Shown here one piece after another: positions 45,399 to 53,351 of a stretch of DNA of 64,000 nt. A model generated the notes under the pieces. The model saw nothing but the letters and a program-made list of their open reading frames with translations. It was not told the DNA's origin and searched no databases. The DNA is taken from NCBI GenBank assembly GCA_964515055.1, contig CAZEUG010000004.1:1-64000 (forward strand), read 5' to 3'. Position 1 is the first letter of the stretch, and every line of letters begins with the position of its first letter. The translations under genes and the position numbers were made by a program. The DNA is from QAMX01 sp964515055. GTDB taxonomy: Bacteria > Bacillota > Clostridia > Oscillospirales > QAMX01.

Positions 45399-45968
45399 TT
45401 ACGCCAGTACGACGCCGGATTTGACACCACCGACGGCGTTGGCTTCGTCTACGTCAATGTGCATCGCGGTCGCGAATTTCTCGCTGACACGGCAAACGAC
45501 CTCGTCAAACACAAGGGCGCGATCACCTTCAAGAGCCACCTTGACAATCTGCTTGTCGGACAGACCGTATTTTTCGGCATCTTCCGGCGTCAGATGGATA
45601 TGACGCTTGGCGGCAATGACGCCTTCTTCGATTTCAATGGTACCGGCCGGGCCCTCGATCGTGATTTTTCCGCTGCCTGCGACATCGCCGCTTTCGCGAA
45701 CCGGCGCATCCACACCCAGCGTGCGCGCATCGGTCAGAGACAGCTCAACCTGAGTGGCCTTGCGTTCCGGACCCAGAACGGCGACGTTGTCCATCCGGTT
45801 GCGCGTACCGATGATCGAGACGCGCTCATTCGATAAAAACTGCCCCGGCTGAGACAGATCACGCTTCGGCGTGAGAACGGCACCTTCACCGAACAGACGA
45901 GCCATATCTTCCTTAGACAGATGGACATGGCGAGCGCTGGTTTCAACCAAAACTGTGAAACGTTCCAT
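45399..45968 (-). CDS. pduL: PduL-type phosphotransacylase
   Basis: A 189-residue PduL enzyme, which moves an acyl group between CoA and phosphate. The two duplicated metal-binding segments are visible: SARHVHLSKED (11-21) and KRHIHLTPEDAEKYGL (about 121-136). Other conserved parts are QPGQFLSNERV and DVDEANA near the end. It is unrelated to classical Pta. No encapsulation peptide or microcompartment genes are seen, so it is probably a free enzyme for acetate or propionate metabolism. The ATG follows GGAG by 11 nt. It has its own promoter, and may drive the long downstream run. Confidence 0.9.
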   Translation of the reverse strand: MERFTVLVETSARHVHLSKEDMARLFGEGAVLTPKRDLSQPGQFLSNERVSIIGTRNRMDNVAVLGPERKATQVELSLTDARTLGVDAPVRESGDVAGSGKITIEGPAGTIEIEEGVIAAKRHIHLTPEDAEKYGLSDKQIVKVALEGDRALVFDEVVCRVSEKFATAMHIDVDEANAVGGVKSGVVLA

Positions 45969-46007
45969 TTGTGATTCATCTCCATAAACTCTGTATTTTC
46001 ACCTTAT

Positions 46008-46036
46008 AGCATACCACAAATGACGGAAGATTGCAA
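46008..46036 (-). promoter_or_regulatory. Promoter of pduL and possibly the downstream run
   Basis: On the minus strand TTGCAA (46036-46031), a 17-nt spacer and TATGCT (46013-46008), about 40 nt before the pduL ATG. No other clear promoter is seen in the run down to 34270. Confidence 0.65.
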
Positions 46037-46067
46037 GCTCGAATCGTCTCAAAAGCGGAAAAACAAA

Positions 46068-46127
46068 CCGGACAGCAAAATGCCTCTTTACAATTTGTAT
46101 TCTTTCCTTTATAATATTACTGTCCGG
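46068..46127. promoter_or_regulatory. Candidate operator pair around the XRE promoter
   Basis: CCGGACAG (46068-46075) and its exact inverse CTGTCCGG (46120-46127) flank the -35/-10 boxes at equal distance. The second copy also overlaps ATTAC-TGTCCG-GTAAT. This geometry suits autoregulation by the XRE protein encoded downstream. Confidence 0.4.
46087..46115 (+). promoter_or_regulatory. Promoter of the XRE-walRK operon
   Basis: TTTACA (46087-46092), a 17-nt spacer and a perfect TATAAT (46110-46115), divergent from pduL. Confidence 0.75.
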
Positions 46128-46191
46128 TAATCCCAGTCAACGATTTTTCGCGGAGAGCGGAACAAATCCGGCAGAAGGGAGCACACCATCT

Positions 46192-46728
46192 ATGCAATTC
46201 GCACGAAATCTTGCTGCTTTGAGGAAACAGAAAAAAGTCAGCCAGCGGATCGCTGCACAGGCGCTCGGCATATCTCAGGCCCTGCTTTCCCATTATGAAA
46301 ATGGCCTGCGGGAACCGGGTCTGGAATTTCTCGTCCGCGCCAGCCAATATTACGAATGCAGCGTGGATGCTCTGCTGGGAGTTCAGCCGGAAACGGCGGG
46401 GGAGAACCGGCCGAGCCTTGGCTACGCTGCCGAGGCTGCTGCCGCTCTCCACAGTCTGGTCGCTGCCGAACCGATGCTCGCAGAACAGTTGGAGCGCTGC
46501 CTGCTGGATGCTGTCTGCCGCCTGACCGCTGTTCTGACCGGCGCAACCGCCGGAGAGCTGCTGGCGATTGAAGCCATTCTCAAAGCCGATGAAACGACCT
46601 TCTGTGCATGGCTGGAACGGAAGGACAATCCGTTCAGCGTTGCACCGCTGCCGGAGGTGCTGGACAGCGCCACACGGGACATGGCCGAAAGAATCAGTGC
46701 AGCCACACGGGATGGCTGGACGCGCTGA
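46192..46728 (+). CDS. XRE-family transcriptional regulator
   Basis: A 178-residue protein. The N-terminal 60 residues form a Cro/CI-type helix-turn-helix (LAALRKQKKVSQRIAAQALGISQALLSHYENGLREPG), with recognition helix around SQALLSHYE. The rest is a helical Ala/Leu-rich domain of unknown ligand. The ATG follows AGAAGGGAG by 10 nt. It lies 41 bp upstream of the WalR-like gene and no promoter or terminator is seen between them, so it is probably the first gene of the walRK operon, which is not the usual arrangement. It may sense wall or nutrient status and also control the divergent pduL. Confidence 0.88.
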   Translation: MQFARNLAALRKQKKVSQRIAAQALGISQALLSHYENGLREPGLEFLVRASQYYECSVDALLGVQPETAGENRPSLGYAAEAAAALHSLVAAEPMLAEQLERCLLDAVCRLTAVLTGATAGELLAIEAILKADETTFCAWLERKDNPFSVAPLPEVLDSATRDMAERISAATRDGWTR

Positions 46729-46769
46729 CAGGAAAACAACAATCCATTCAAACGGGAGGAACGCAGCCG

Positions 46770-47468
46770 ATGGACGCGGGAAAACGAATTCTGATCGTGG
46801 AGGATGACGCGATCATCTCCGATATCATTGCATATAACCTGAAAAAAGAAGGATTTCTGCCTTTGACGGCAGCGGACGGGGAAACCGGCCTGCATATGGC
46901 GCAGACCGAAGAGCCGGATCTGATTCTGCTTGATGTCATGCTGCCGGGGATGGACGGCTTTGAAGTCTGCAAGCGGGTGCGGGAGACTTCGGCGGTGCCC
47001 ATTCTGATGCTGACGGCACGCGAAGGTGAAGACGATAAGGTCGAGGGGCTGGAGCTTGGCGCAGATGACTACATTACGAAGCCCTTTCAGATGCGCGAGC
47101 TGATTTCCCGCGTCCGTGCAAATCTTCGCCGTAGCAGCGGGGAACTGGTCACGGGCGAACGGACGGAGGAACTGACCATCGATATGCGCCGAAAAGCCGT
47201 CTGCATCAACGGCCGGACACTGGACGTCAGTGCACGTGAATTTGAACTGCTCCGACTGCTGACCTCCATACCGGGTCAGGTTTTCACCCGGGAGGAAATT
47301 CTCCGGCAGGCGTTCGGCTATGAATACGACGGCGGAACGCGCATCGTGGACGTCGCGGTTCGCCGCCTGCGCGAAAAGCTGGAGGAATGTCAGGAGGGCG
47401 CGGGTCGCCTGATCGCAACCCGCCACGGCATCGGCTATTACTTTGCGCCGGATGCCAGCCGACAGTAA
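46770..47468 (+). CDS. walR: OmpR/PhoB-family response regulator, WalR-like
   Basis: A 232-residue cytoplasmic regulator. The receiver domain has the acidic pair ED-D (11-13), phosphoacceptor D55 in LILLDVMLPG, TAREG and ITKPF with the conserved Lys. The C-terminal winged helix has SAREFELLRLL and DVAVRRLREKLE, typical of the OmpR group. The start is ATG at 46770, 10 nt after GGGAGG; a longer frame begins inside the XRE gene. The walR name rests on the downstream order walK-yycH-yycI, which is diagnostic in Firmicutes. It controls wall hydrolases and wall growth in relatives. The stop is 35 bp before walK. Confidence 0.9.
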   Translation: MDAGKRILIVEDDAIISDIIAYNLKKEGFLPLTAADGETGLHMAQTEEPDLILLDVMLPGMDGFEVCKRVRETSAVPILMLTAREGEDDKVEGLELGADDYITKPFQMRELISRVRANLRRSSGELVTGERTEELTIDMRRKAVCINGRTLDVSAREFELLRLLTSIPGQVFTREEILRQAFGYEYDGGTRIVDVAVRRLREKLEECQEGAGRLIATRHGIGYYFAPDASRQ

Positions 47469-47502
47469 ACCGGAACCCGGAGAGAAAGGACAGAAAACAG
47501 CC

Positions 47503-49266
47503 GTGGTGCGTTCGCTACAAGTCAAACTGATTATGATTCTGGTGCTGCTCGTCGTCACCGTCACGACCGTCATTGGCATCTACCTGCTGAATAACGTCGG
47601 AACCTATTACGAGGAACGCTTTTACAACGAAATGGGTGATGTCTTCACCAGCGACTTCCTGGATATTTTCCGGGAGCTGGTCGGCGGTGAAAACGGGACG
47701 GCGCGAGCCGTCGAATACGTCCAGGCCTATTCGCTACCCCTGGGTCTGGATTCATCCAGGACGTTTTCGCTGCTCGACGGCCACACCGGCGCGTACCTGG
47801 GCGGCAGCGGCACCGAGACAACGGTAGAAAAAACAGACAACATTCTGGCCGCGCTGGCCGGTTCCGTTGGCATGGAAACGGGAATGCGGTCGGACTGCTT
47901 CGATATTGCCGTTCCTATCCAAGCCGGGGACGACGCCTACATCATCTATATCCGGGACACCCGCGAAAACGTCGCCGAGCTGCAGCAGATGCTCTTGTCG
48001 GCCATCCTGCAGGCTGTCGCATTTGGCCTGATCATATCCGTCCTGCTGTCTGTCATGCTGGCCAAGACCATTTCCCGGCCGATTGAAACCCTGACCCACA
48101 GCGCGAAGCTGGTGGCCGCCGGCGACTTTTCCAGCAAACCACCGGCAGACTCCAACGATGAAATCGGCGTGCTGACCCGAACGTTCAATGATATGTCTCA
48201 GGCGCTCTCTGATACGCTGGATGCCGTTGAAAATGAGCGCAACAAGCTGTCGGCTGTCTTTCAGCACATGACCGACGGCATTGTCGCGCTGAACCGTCGC
48301 GGTGATGTGCTGCATATCAATGCCGCCGCCCGCAGCCTGCTGGGACTCCCGGCGGACGAAACGGAGCAGCCGGATTATGAAACCCTGACAGCGCCGCTCG
48401 ATATGTCCCCGGAAAGCATCCTGACGCTCGAAAACGGCCAGTCTCTGGAGCGCGTCTGCCGGTACGGCGGCAAAGACCTGCGCTTTTTCTTCACGCCGTT
48501 TGGCAGCGGGGAACACGAAGGCGGCATCATCATCGTGATTTATGACATCACCGAGCAGGAACGCCTGAATCAGGCGCGGCGGGAATTCGTCGCCGACATT
48601 TCGCACGAGCTGCGAACACCGCTGACCAATATCCGCAGCTACGCGGAAACCATTCTGGCTGATCAGGAGATGGAGCCGGCCTACCGCGAACGGTTCATGC
48701 AGGTCATTCTGAATGAGACCGACCGCATGACGCGCCTGGTGCGCGACCTGTTGACCATTTCCAAGCTGGATTATGGCCGCATGGACTGGAACCTGACGAA
48801 GTTTGCCCCGGAAACGCTGCTGAACAATACGGTGGATGCCATGGCGATGGAGGCGCGTAAACGCCAGCTGACGCTGACGCTGTCCATGGACGGCCCACTG
48901 CCGGTGCTGACAGCCGATCAGGATCGTCTGGGACAGGTCATTGCCAATATCGTCAGCAACTCCATCAAATACACACCGGAAGGCGGTTCCATTCAGGTGA
49001 CAGCTGCACCGGAGCGGGGCGGCGTGACCATTGTTGTGCGCGACACCGGCATCGGCATCCCTGAATCCGATCTTCCACACATCTTCGAACGCTTCTACCG
49101 TGTCGATAAAGCCAGATCGCGCGAAAAAGGCGGCTCAGGTCTGGGACTCGCCATCGCAAAGGAATTCATCGACAATCTCCATGGAACCATCCGGATTGAA
49201 AGCGCCTCAAATCAGGGAACGGCAGTGACGGTGTGGCTGCCGGGAGAGACGAACGGTGATGTATGA
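47503..49266 (+). CDS. walK: Sensor histidine kinase, WalK-like
   Basis: A 587-residue membrane kinase. Helix 1 is near residues 5-28 and helix 2 near 168-192, with an extracytoplasmic sensor of about 140 residues between. HAMP, PAS (GIVALNRRGDVLHINAAA), HisKA with phospho-His in SHELRTPLT and HATPase (NIVSNSIKYTP, DTGIGIP, GSGLGLAIAK) follow in order. This architecture plus neighbours fits WalK/YycG, which phosphorylates WalR. Start chosen as GTG at 47503, behind GAGAAAGGA; GTG at 47506 and an ATG overlapping walR are alternatives. The gene overlaps yycH by ATGA. Confidence 0.9.
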   Translation: MVRSLQVKLIMILVLLVVTVTTVIGIYLLNNVGTYYEERFYNEMGDVFTSDFLDIFRELVGGENGTARAVEYVQAYSLPLGLDSSRTFSLLDGHTGAYLGGSGTETTVEKTDNILAALAGSVGMETGMRSDCFDIAVPIQAGDDAYIIYIRDTRENVAELQQMLLSAILQAVAFGLIISVLLSVMLAKTISRPIETLTHSAKLVAAGDFSSKPPADSNDEIGVLTRTFNDMSQALSDTLDAVENERNKLSAVFQHMTDGIVALNRRGDVLHINAAARSLLGLPADETEQPDYETLTAPLDMSPESILTLENGQSLERVCRYGGKDLRFFFTPFGSGEHEGGIIIVIYDITEQERLNQARREFVADISHELRTPLTNIRSYAETILADQEMEPAYRERFMQVILNETDRMTRLVRDLLTISKLDYGRMDWNLTKFAPETLLNNTVDAMAMEARKRQLTLTLSMDGPLPVLTADQDRLGQVIANIVSNSIKYTPEGGSIQVTAAPERGGVTIVVRDTGIGIPESDLPHIFERFYRVDKARSREKGGSGLGLAIAKEFIDNLHGTIRIESASNQGTAVTVWLPGETNGDV

Positions 49267-50534
49267 AGCGAAAAATCGAAATCGTCGCCATCCTGCTTTT
49301 GTCGCTGTCGGCTGCATTCCTGCTGTACCGCACACTGCATGATGGCATGAATCTCTGGCAGCGCAAATCACGCGAATCGGCTGAGGAGGTGCTTCGACCG
49401 TCACCGCTACAGCCCGTGGCCATCGTGATCAACGACGGGGAACAGTGCAGCAGCCTGACGGAGCCCAACCTCCTGGCCACCTATTTTGAACAGCTGCGCC
49501 AGCCCCTGATCGAATTGCTGGGCTCTGCCGGAACGGCAGAGACGGCTTCCGCCGAACAATGGAAAAAGGCACTGTCCGGCAGCGGCGTACTGCTCGACTA
49601 CGGCGTTGTCCTGCCGATGGATGTCCTGGCAGGAGATGCGGGCGGCAGCCTGGCCAGCCGGGAAGCCAATGCCCTGCTGATCAGCCTGGAGGAAGAGCAG
49701 GTGCGCCTGTATATCAACGGCAGAAACGCCACCTGCCTGTCCGCACAGACCGCATTGAAAACCGTCGACCTGACCGCGCTGCTGTCGGCACCGGCGGGGG
49801 ATGCAGCCGTCTATGCGTCCATGTCCGACTATGCGACTGCGGCACTGACTTCACATTCTGTGATCCCGCTGGAGATTGCCCTGCAATCTACGGTGGTGCG
49901 CACGGCGCTGAGCGACAGCAACGCATCCTATCCACCTGAACGGCAGGAGCGGATTCTGGAAGCCTTTGGCTTTGATGTCTATACAGCGCGCAGCTATCTG
50001 GATGCCTCCGAATGCCGCGTCTTCCTCGATCAAAACGGAACGCTTCGACTGGGCGCAGAAGGGTATGTTTCGTTCTCGGCCTATGAAACCGGTGGTATTT
50101 TCCTGAACGGCGCACAGACGTCCGCCGAATATGCAGCCTGCGCCTCCAGAATCTTGCAGGACATTCTGGTCGGCCTCTCCGGTGCCCCACGCTACGCGCT
50201 TCACCGTGTGGAAACGGATGAAACCGGCGTGACGCTGATCTACGAGGCACTGGCAGAAGGCTATCCGATGATCGCGGAGAACGGCAGCCGAACGGCGGCC
50301 AGCTTCCGCTTTGAAAACGGCTGGCTGACGGCTGCGGAAGCGTTTCTGTTCACGGTGACAGAGGAGACCTCCGAAGAAACAACGCCGGCGATTCCGCTGT
50401 ATACGCTGCTCAGCGGGATGAAGGGGCAGCTGTCCTCCGGCCGATTGACACCGGCTTACCTGCAAACGGACGATGGCTGGCAGCTGTTGTGGTGCGTGCT
50501 GCCGGTGGCACCGTCAGAGGAGGCAAAACGATGA
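49263..50534 (+). CDS. yycH: YycH/WalH-like regulatory protein
   Basis: A 423-residue protein with one N-terminal membrane helix (about 5-22), the rest exported. Its position right after walK and before yycI, its size and single-anchor layout match YycH, which in Bacillus binds the WalK membrane helices and lowers kinase activity (in Staphylococcus it activates). Sequence identity to characterised YycH appears low, so the assignment leans on synteny. It overlaps walK by 4 bp and yycI by 4 bp (ATGA), so the four proteins are translated in strict series. Confidence 0.75.
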   Translation: MKRKIEIVAILLLSLSAAFLLYRTLHDGMNLWQRKSRESAEEVLRPSPLQPVAIVINDGEQCSSLTEPNLLATYFEQLRQPLIELLGSAGTAETASAEQWKKALSGSGVLLDYGVVLPMDVLAGDAGGSLASREANALLISLEEEQVRLYINGRNATCLSAQTALKTVDLTALLSAPAGDAAVYASMSDYATAALTSHSVIPLEIALQSTVVRTALSDSNASYPPERQERILEAFGFDVYTARSYLDASECRVFLDQNGTLRLGAEGYVSFSAYETGGIFLNGAQTSAEYAACASRILQDILVGLSGAPRYALHRVETDETGVTLIYEALAEGYPMIAENGSRTAASFRFENGWLTAAEAFLFTVTEETSEETTPAIPLYTLLSGMKGQLSSGRLTPAYLQTDDGWQLLWCVLPVAPSEEAKR

Positions 50535-51355
50535 ACGCGTCCAGATTGCGAAAAATTGTCATCCTGCTGCTGATCTGCATCAATCTGGTGCTGGGCGGCA
50601 ATCTGATCTATACGAACTACCGCCAGACGGTGATAGCCCAGCAGACGATCGACGACACCGTCGCCTTCCTCGATCAGTGCGGCATCTGGATGGAAAGCGG
50701 CCTGATTCCCAGACGCATCCGCACCCTTCCGGTGCTGTCTGCCCAACGCAACCCGGAACAGGAGTCTGACATTGCGGGCATCCTGATCGGTACGAAGGAA
50801 CGCATCGATCAGGGCGGCGGCATCAGCCGGTATGAATCCGAACAGGGGACAGCGGCCTTCCGCCGCGGCGGATTGGTGAACCTGGTCATCCATCATCAAA
50901 AAATGCCGGAAACAGGCTCAGAAGCCGAAAAAGCGGCCAGATCCCTGCTGAAAAAGGCCGGGATTCTCCCGGAATCCGCCGGTGTTGTGATCGAAGACGG
51001 CAACGACATCGTGGTGCGCTTCGTCGCTGAACGCAACGGCTGCCGCCTGCAAAATGCGGCGCTGGAGGTGGCCTTCCGCTCAGACGAGGTACAGATTTCC
51101 GGCTGCTTTCTGGTGAATACTGCTGCGGCCACCGATCAGCTCATGCGCCGCATCCCGACCCTGTTGGCCGATTTTGGCGCGTATGTCGTCACCTATCATC
51201 TGGATATCAGCCTGATCGTCTCGATTGAAACGGCCTATTTTCATACCGTCAACGACGACGGCAGCGCCGAGCTGCTGCCTGTCCTGATGATTCGAACGGA
51301 TAACGGCACCTTCCTGCTCAACGGACTGGACGGAACGCTGCTCTCCAACGGCTGA
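50531..51355 (+). CDS. yycI: YycI/WalI-like regulatory protein
   Basis: A 274-residue protein with one N-terminal helix (VILLLICINLVLGGNLIY, about 9-26) and an exported remainder, as in YycI. In relatives YycI pairs with YycH through periplasmic domains and tunes WalK. The assignment is from order, size and topology plus similarity of the start (KIVILLLICINLVLGG). ATG at 50531 overlaps the yycH stop; a longer frame begins upstream. The usual yycJ (MBL hydrolase) and htrA are absent here; a terminator follows immediately. Confidence 0.75.
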   Translation: MNASRLRKIVILLLICINLVLGGNLIYTNYRQTVIAQQTIDDTVAFLDQCGIWMESGLIPRRIRTLPVLSAQRNPEQESDIAGILIGTKERIDQGGGISRYESEQGTAAFRRGGLVNLVIHHQKMPETGSEAEKAARSLLKKAGILPESAGVVIEDGNDIVVRFVAERNGCRLQNAALEVAFRSDEVQISGCFLVNTAAATDQLMRRIPTLLADFGAYVVTYHLDISLIVSIETAYFHTVNDDGSAELLPVLMIRTDNGTFLLNGLDGTLLSNG

Positions 51356-51378
51356 CCATTCTCGCCGGACATTCCATG

Positions 51379-51426
51379 AAAAAATCCCTCTCTGCGCATC
51401 GGAACGATGTACAGAGAGGGATTTTT
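51379..51426. terminator. Bidirectional terminator after walRK-yycHI
   Basis: AAATCCCTCTCTG pairs with CAGAGAGGGATTT with A and T runs at both sides, between convergent genes. Confidence 0.9.
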
Positions 51427-51439
51427 GACGGAATTGGAT

Positions 51440-52510
51440 TTAGTCAACGGTGACTTCGTGGCCAAGCTCGGCAGATTGGTAAATGGCGTCCATCAGCTGT
51501 GCGGTGACCAGAACGTTGTCGATATTGGAGCGGATTTTTTCGCCACGCATGGCAGAATCCACAAATGCACGGATTTCCGCGGCGAAGTGGCTGGGGATAT
51601 CGTGCGTCGAGCGTTCGGAGACAAATTCACCGTTGCGCTCCGTAAACAGCGTGAACTGGCTGCCGTAGTCCAACTTGATGCCGCCCTTGGTGCCCATGAA
51701 TTCAATGAACATGGCATCCTCATCGATATTCTGCGCCCATGCACCGTTGAAGGTCAGCGTGGGGCCTTCCGTCCGGACGATGCCGGTGACGAATTCTTCA
51801 ACGTCGTTGACGCCGTCCAGCTTCGTCGGGCCTGCGTGCATGGAGCGGTAGTGATAGGCGGACAGATCGGTGGCCAGCTTGGAATGGCAGACCGCCGAGA
51901 CGGTACGCGGCTTCGGATTGTCCATGCAGTAGTTGATGAGATCGAGGAAGTGAACGCCCCAGTCGATCAACGCACCGCCGCCGGAGCGCGCCTTTGTCGT
52001 GAACCAGCCGCCGAGATTCGGGATGCTGCGGAAAGCGCGGAAGGAGCAGTAAATCTGATAGACTTCGCCCAGCTCACCGCTCTGGATTTTTTCACGGACG
52101 ATCTCAACACTCCGGTTGAAGCGGTTGACAACGCCGATGTTCAGAATCTTGCCGTTGCGGTCAGCCGCTTCCTTCATGGTGAGCGCCTGCTCATAATTCA
52201 GAGCCGTCGGCTTTTCGCACAGGACGTGCTTTCCGGCGTTCAGACAGTCGATGGTGACGGGTGCGTGGAGATCGTTGGGCAGGCAGATGGACACGACGTC
52301 AACGGTCGGATCCCTGAGCATCTCGTGATAGTCGGTCAGGCAGATCGTAGACGGATTGCCGAACTGCTCTTTTCTGTCGGCAGCGCGTTCCGGAATCAGA
52401 TCGACACAGTAGGCCAGATCGACAGAATCGGCAAGGGCTTTGTATGCGGGGCCGTGTGCGCCGGAAATGTTGCCGCAGCCGATGATGGCGGCGCGAATTT
52501 TGTTGGACAT
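51440..52510 (-). CDS. Gfo/Idh/MocA-family oxidoreductase
   Basis: A 356-residue NAD(P)-dependent sugar-type oxidoreductase. The nucleotide-binding start is AAIIGCGNISGAHGPAY, then VSICLPNDLHAPV, the family EKP motif in LCEKPTAL (near residue 99), and GGGALIDWGVHFLDLINY with the catalytic-region Asp and His. A C-terminal alpha/beta domain follows. The ATG follows AGAAGG by 7 nt. It lies 30 bp downstream of the SGNH hydrolase. Members oxidise or epimerise sugars and inositols; the substrate is not predictable. Likely part of the same glycan-use set. Confidence 0.9.
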   Translation of the reverse strand: MSNKIRAAIIGCGNISGAHGPAYKALADSVDLAYCVDLIPERAADRKEQFGNPSTICLTDYHEMLRDPTVDVVSICLPNDLHAPVTIDCLNAGKHVLCEKPTALNYEQALTMKEAADRNGKILNIGVVNRFNRSVEIVREKIQSGELGEVYQIYCSFRAFRSIPNLGGWFTTKARSGGGALIDWGVHFLDLINYCMDNPKPRTVSAVCHSKLATDLSAYHYRSMHAGPTKLDGVNDVEEFVTGIVRTEGPTLTFNGAWAQNIDEDAMFIEFMGTKGGIKLDYGSQFTLFTERNGEFVSERSTHDIPSHFAAEIRAFVDSAMRGEKIRSNIDNVLVTAQLMDAIYQSAELGHEVTVD

Positions 52511-52540
52511 GAAATAACCTTCTTTCTACAATCAAAAACC

Positions 52541-53200
52541 TTACAGGGCGCGAAGGAACGATTCAATTCGGTCGGCGAGAATCTCGTGACCGGCGTCGTT
52601 GGGGTGCAGACCATCCGGGATATACCGGCTCTGAATGGCGGGGACACGCGGCTGCAAACCGCTGACGGCGAACAGATCCAAGACCGGCAGGGAGTACCAG
52701 CGGGCTGTTTCACGGAGAATGTCCACATAGCGCGACAAAACGCCAACGTCCTCCGGCTTGCCGCCGTCGCCGCGGGGATTGTCCTCATTGCAGCGGTGCA
52801 GCGGCGTCAGAAATACAATGACCGCGCCCGGATACCGTGTGATCAGCGTCTGCATCAGCGTATGACAGGCGCCGTAGAACGTATCCGGTGTCCGGTCGCT
52901 CATGCAGCCAATCGGCGCATCGCCGTGCCCGAAATCGTTGGTGCCGCCGAAAACGACGATGACATCCGCATCCGGATCCATTTGCGAAGCCCGAGTGCAA
53001 AAATCCAGATCCCAGGTGGGGTCTGTGGACGGCTTGCTCTGAACGGCGATGCGCGTTCCGCTGATGCCGTAGTTGTTGGCCGCCGCAAGCTGCAATCGAT
53101 CCTTCAGCAGGTTGGTAAACCGTTTGTCCGGCGAGGACGTGCCGTGCCCGTATGTAATGCTGTCCCCGAGGAAGTTGATGCGTTTCCCTTGTAAAACCAT
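52541..53200 (-). CDS. SGNH/GDSL-type hydrolase
   Basis: A 219-residue esterase-like enzyme. Block I is FLGDSITYG with the nucleophile Ser (near 14), block II carries Gly in YGISGTRI, block III is GGTNDFG, and block V is PDGLHPNDAGH with the catalytic Asp and His. There is no signal peptide, so it acts inside the cell. The family removes acyl or acetyl groups from sugars, lipids or thioesters; sugar deacetylation fits the oxidoreductase and glycosidase nearby. ATG at 53200 follows AAGGAGG by 9 nt; a longer frame starts upstream of it. It has its own promoter. Confidence 0.9.
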   Translation of the reverse strand: MVLQGKRINFLGDSITYGHGTSSPDKRFTNLLKDRLQLAAANNYGISGTRIAVQSKPSTDPTWDLDFCTRASQMDPDADVIVVFGGTNDFGHGDAPIGCMSDRTPDTFYGACHTLMQTLITRYPGAVIVFLTPLHRCNEDNPRGDGGKPEDVGVLSRYVDILRETARWYSLPVLDLFAVSGLQPRVPAIQSRYIPDGLHPNDAGHEILADRIESFLRAL

Positions 53201-53256
53201 GGTTGATTTCCTCCTTCTCAGTGACACACGTTGGTGATGCAACTGATCCTGATATT

Positions 53257-53285
53257 ATTATACGACATTTTGCCGATATTTACAA
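53257..53285 (-). promoter_or_regulatory. Promoter of the SGNH-oxidoreductase pair
   Basis: On the minus strand TTGTAA (53285-53280), a 17-nt spacer and a perfect TATAAT (53262-53257), 57 nt before the ATG at 53200. Confidence 0.75.
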
Positions 53286-53351
53286 GCTGAATTTCGCAGC
53301 CCGAATCGCCGAAACAGCAACGGCCGCAGCGGACTGCATCCCGGCCTGGGA

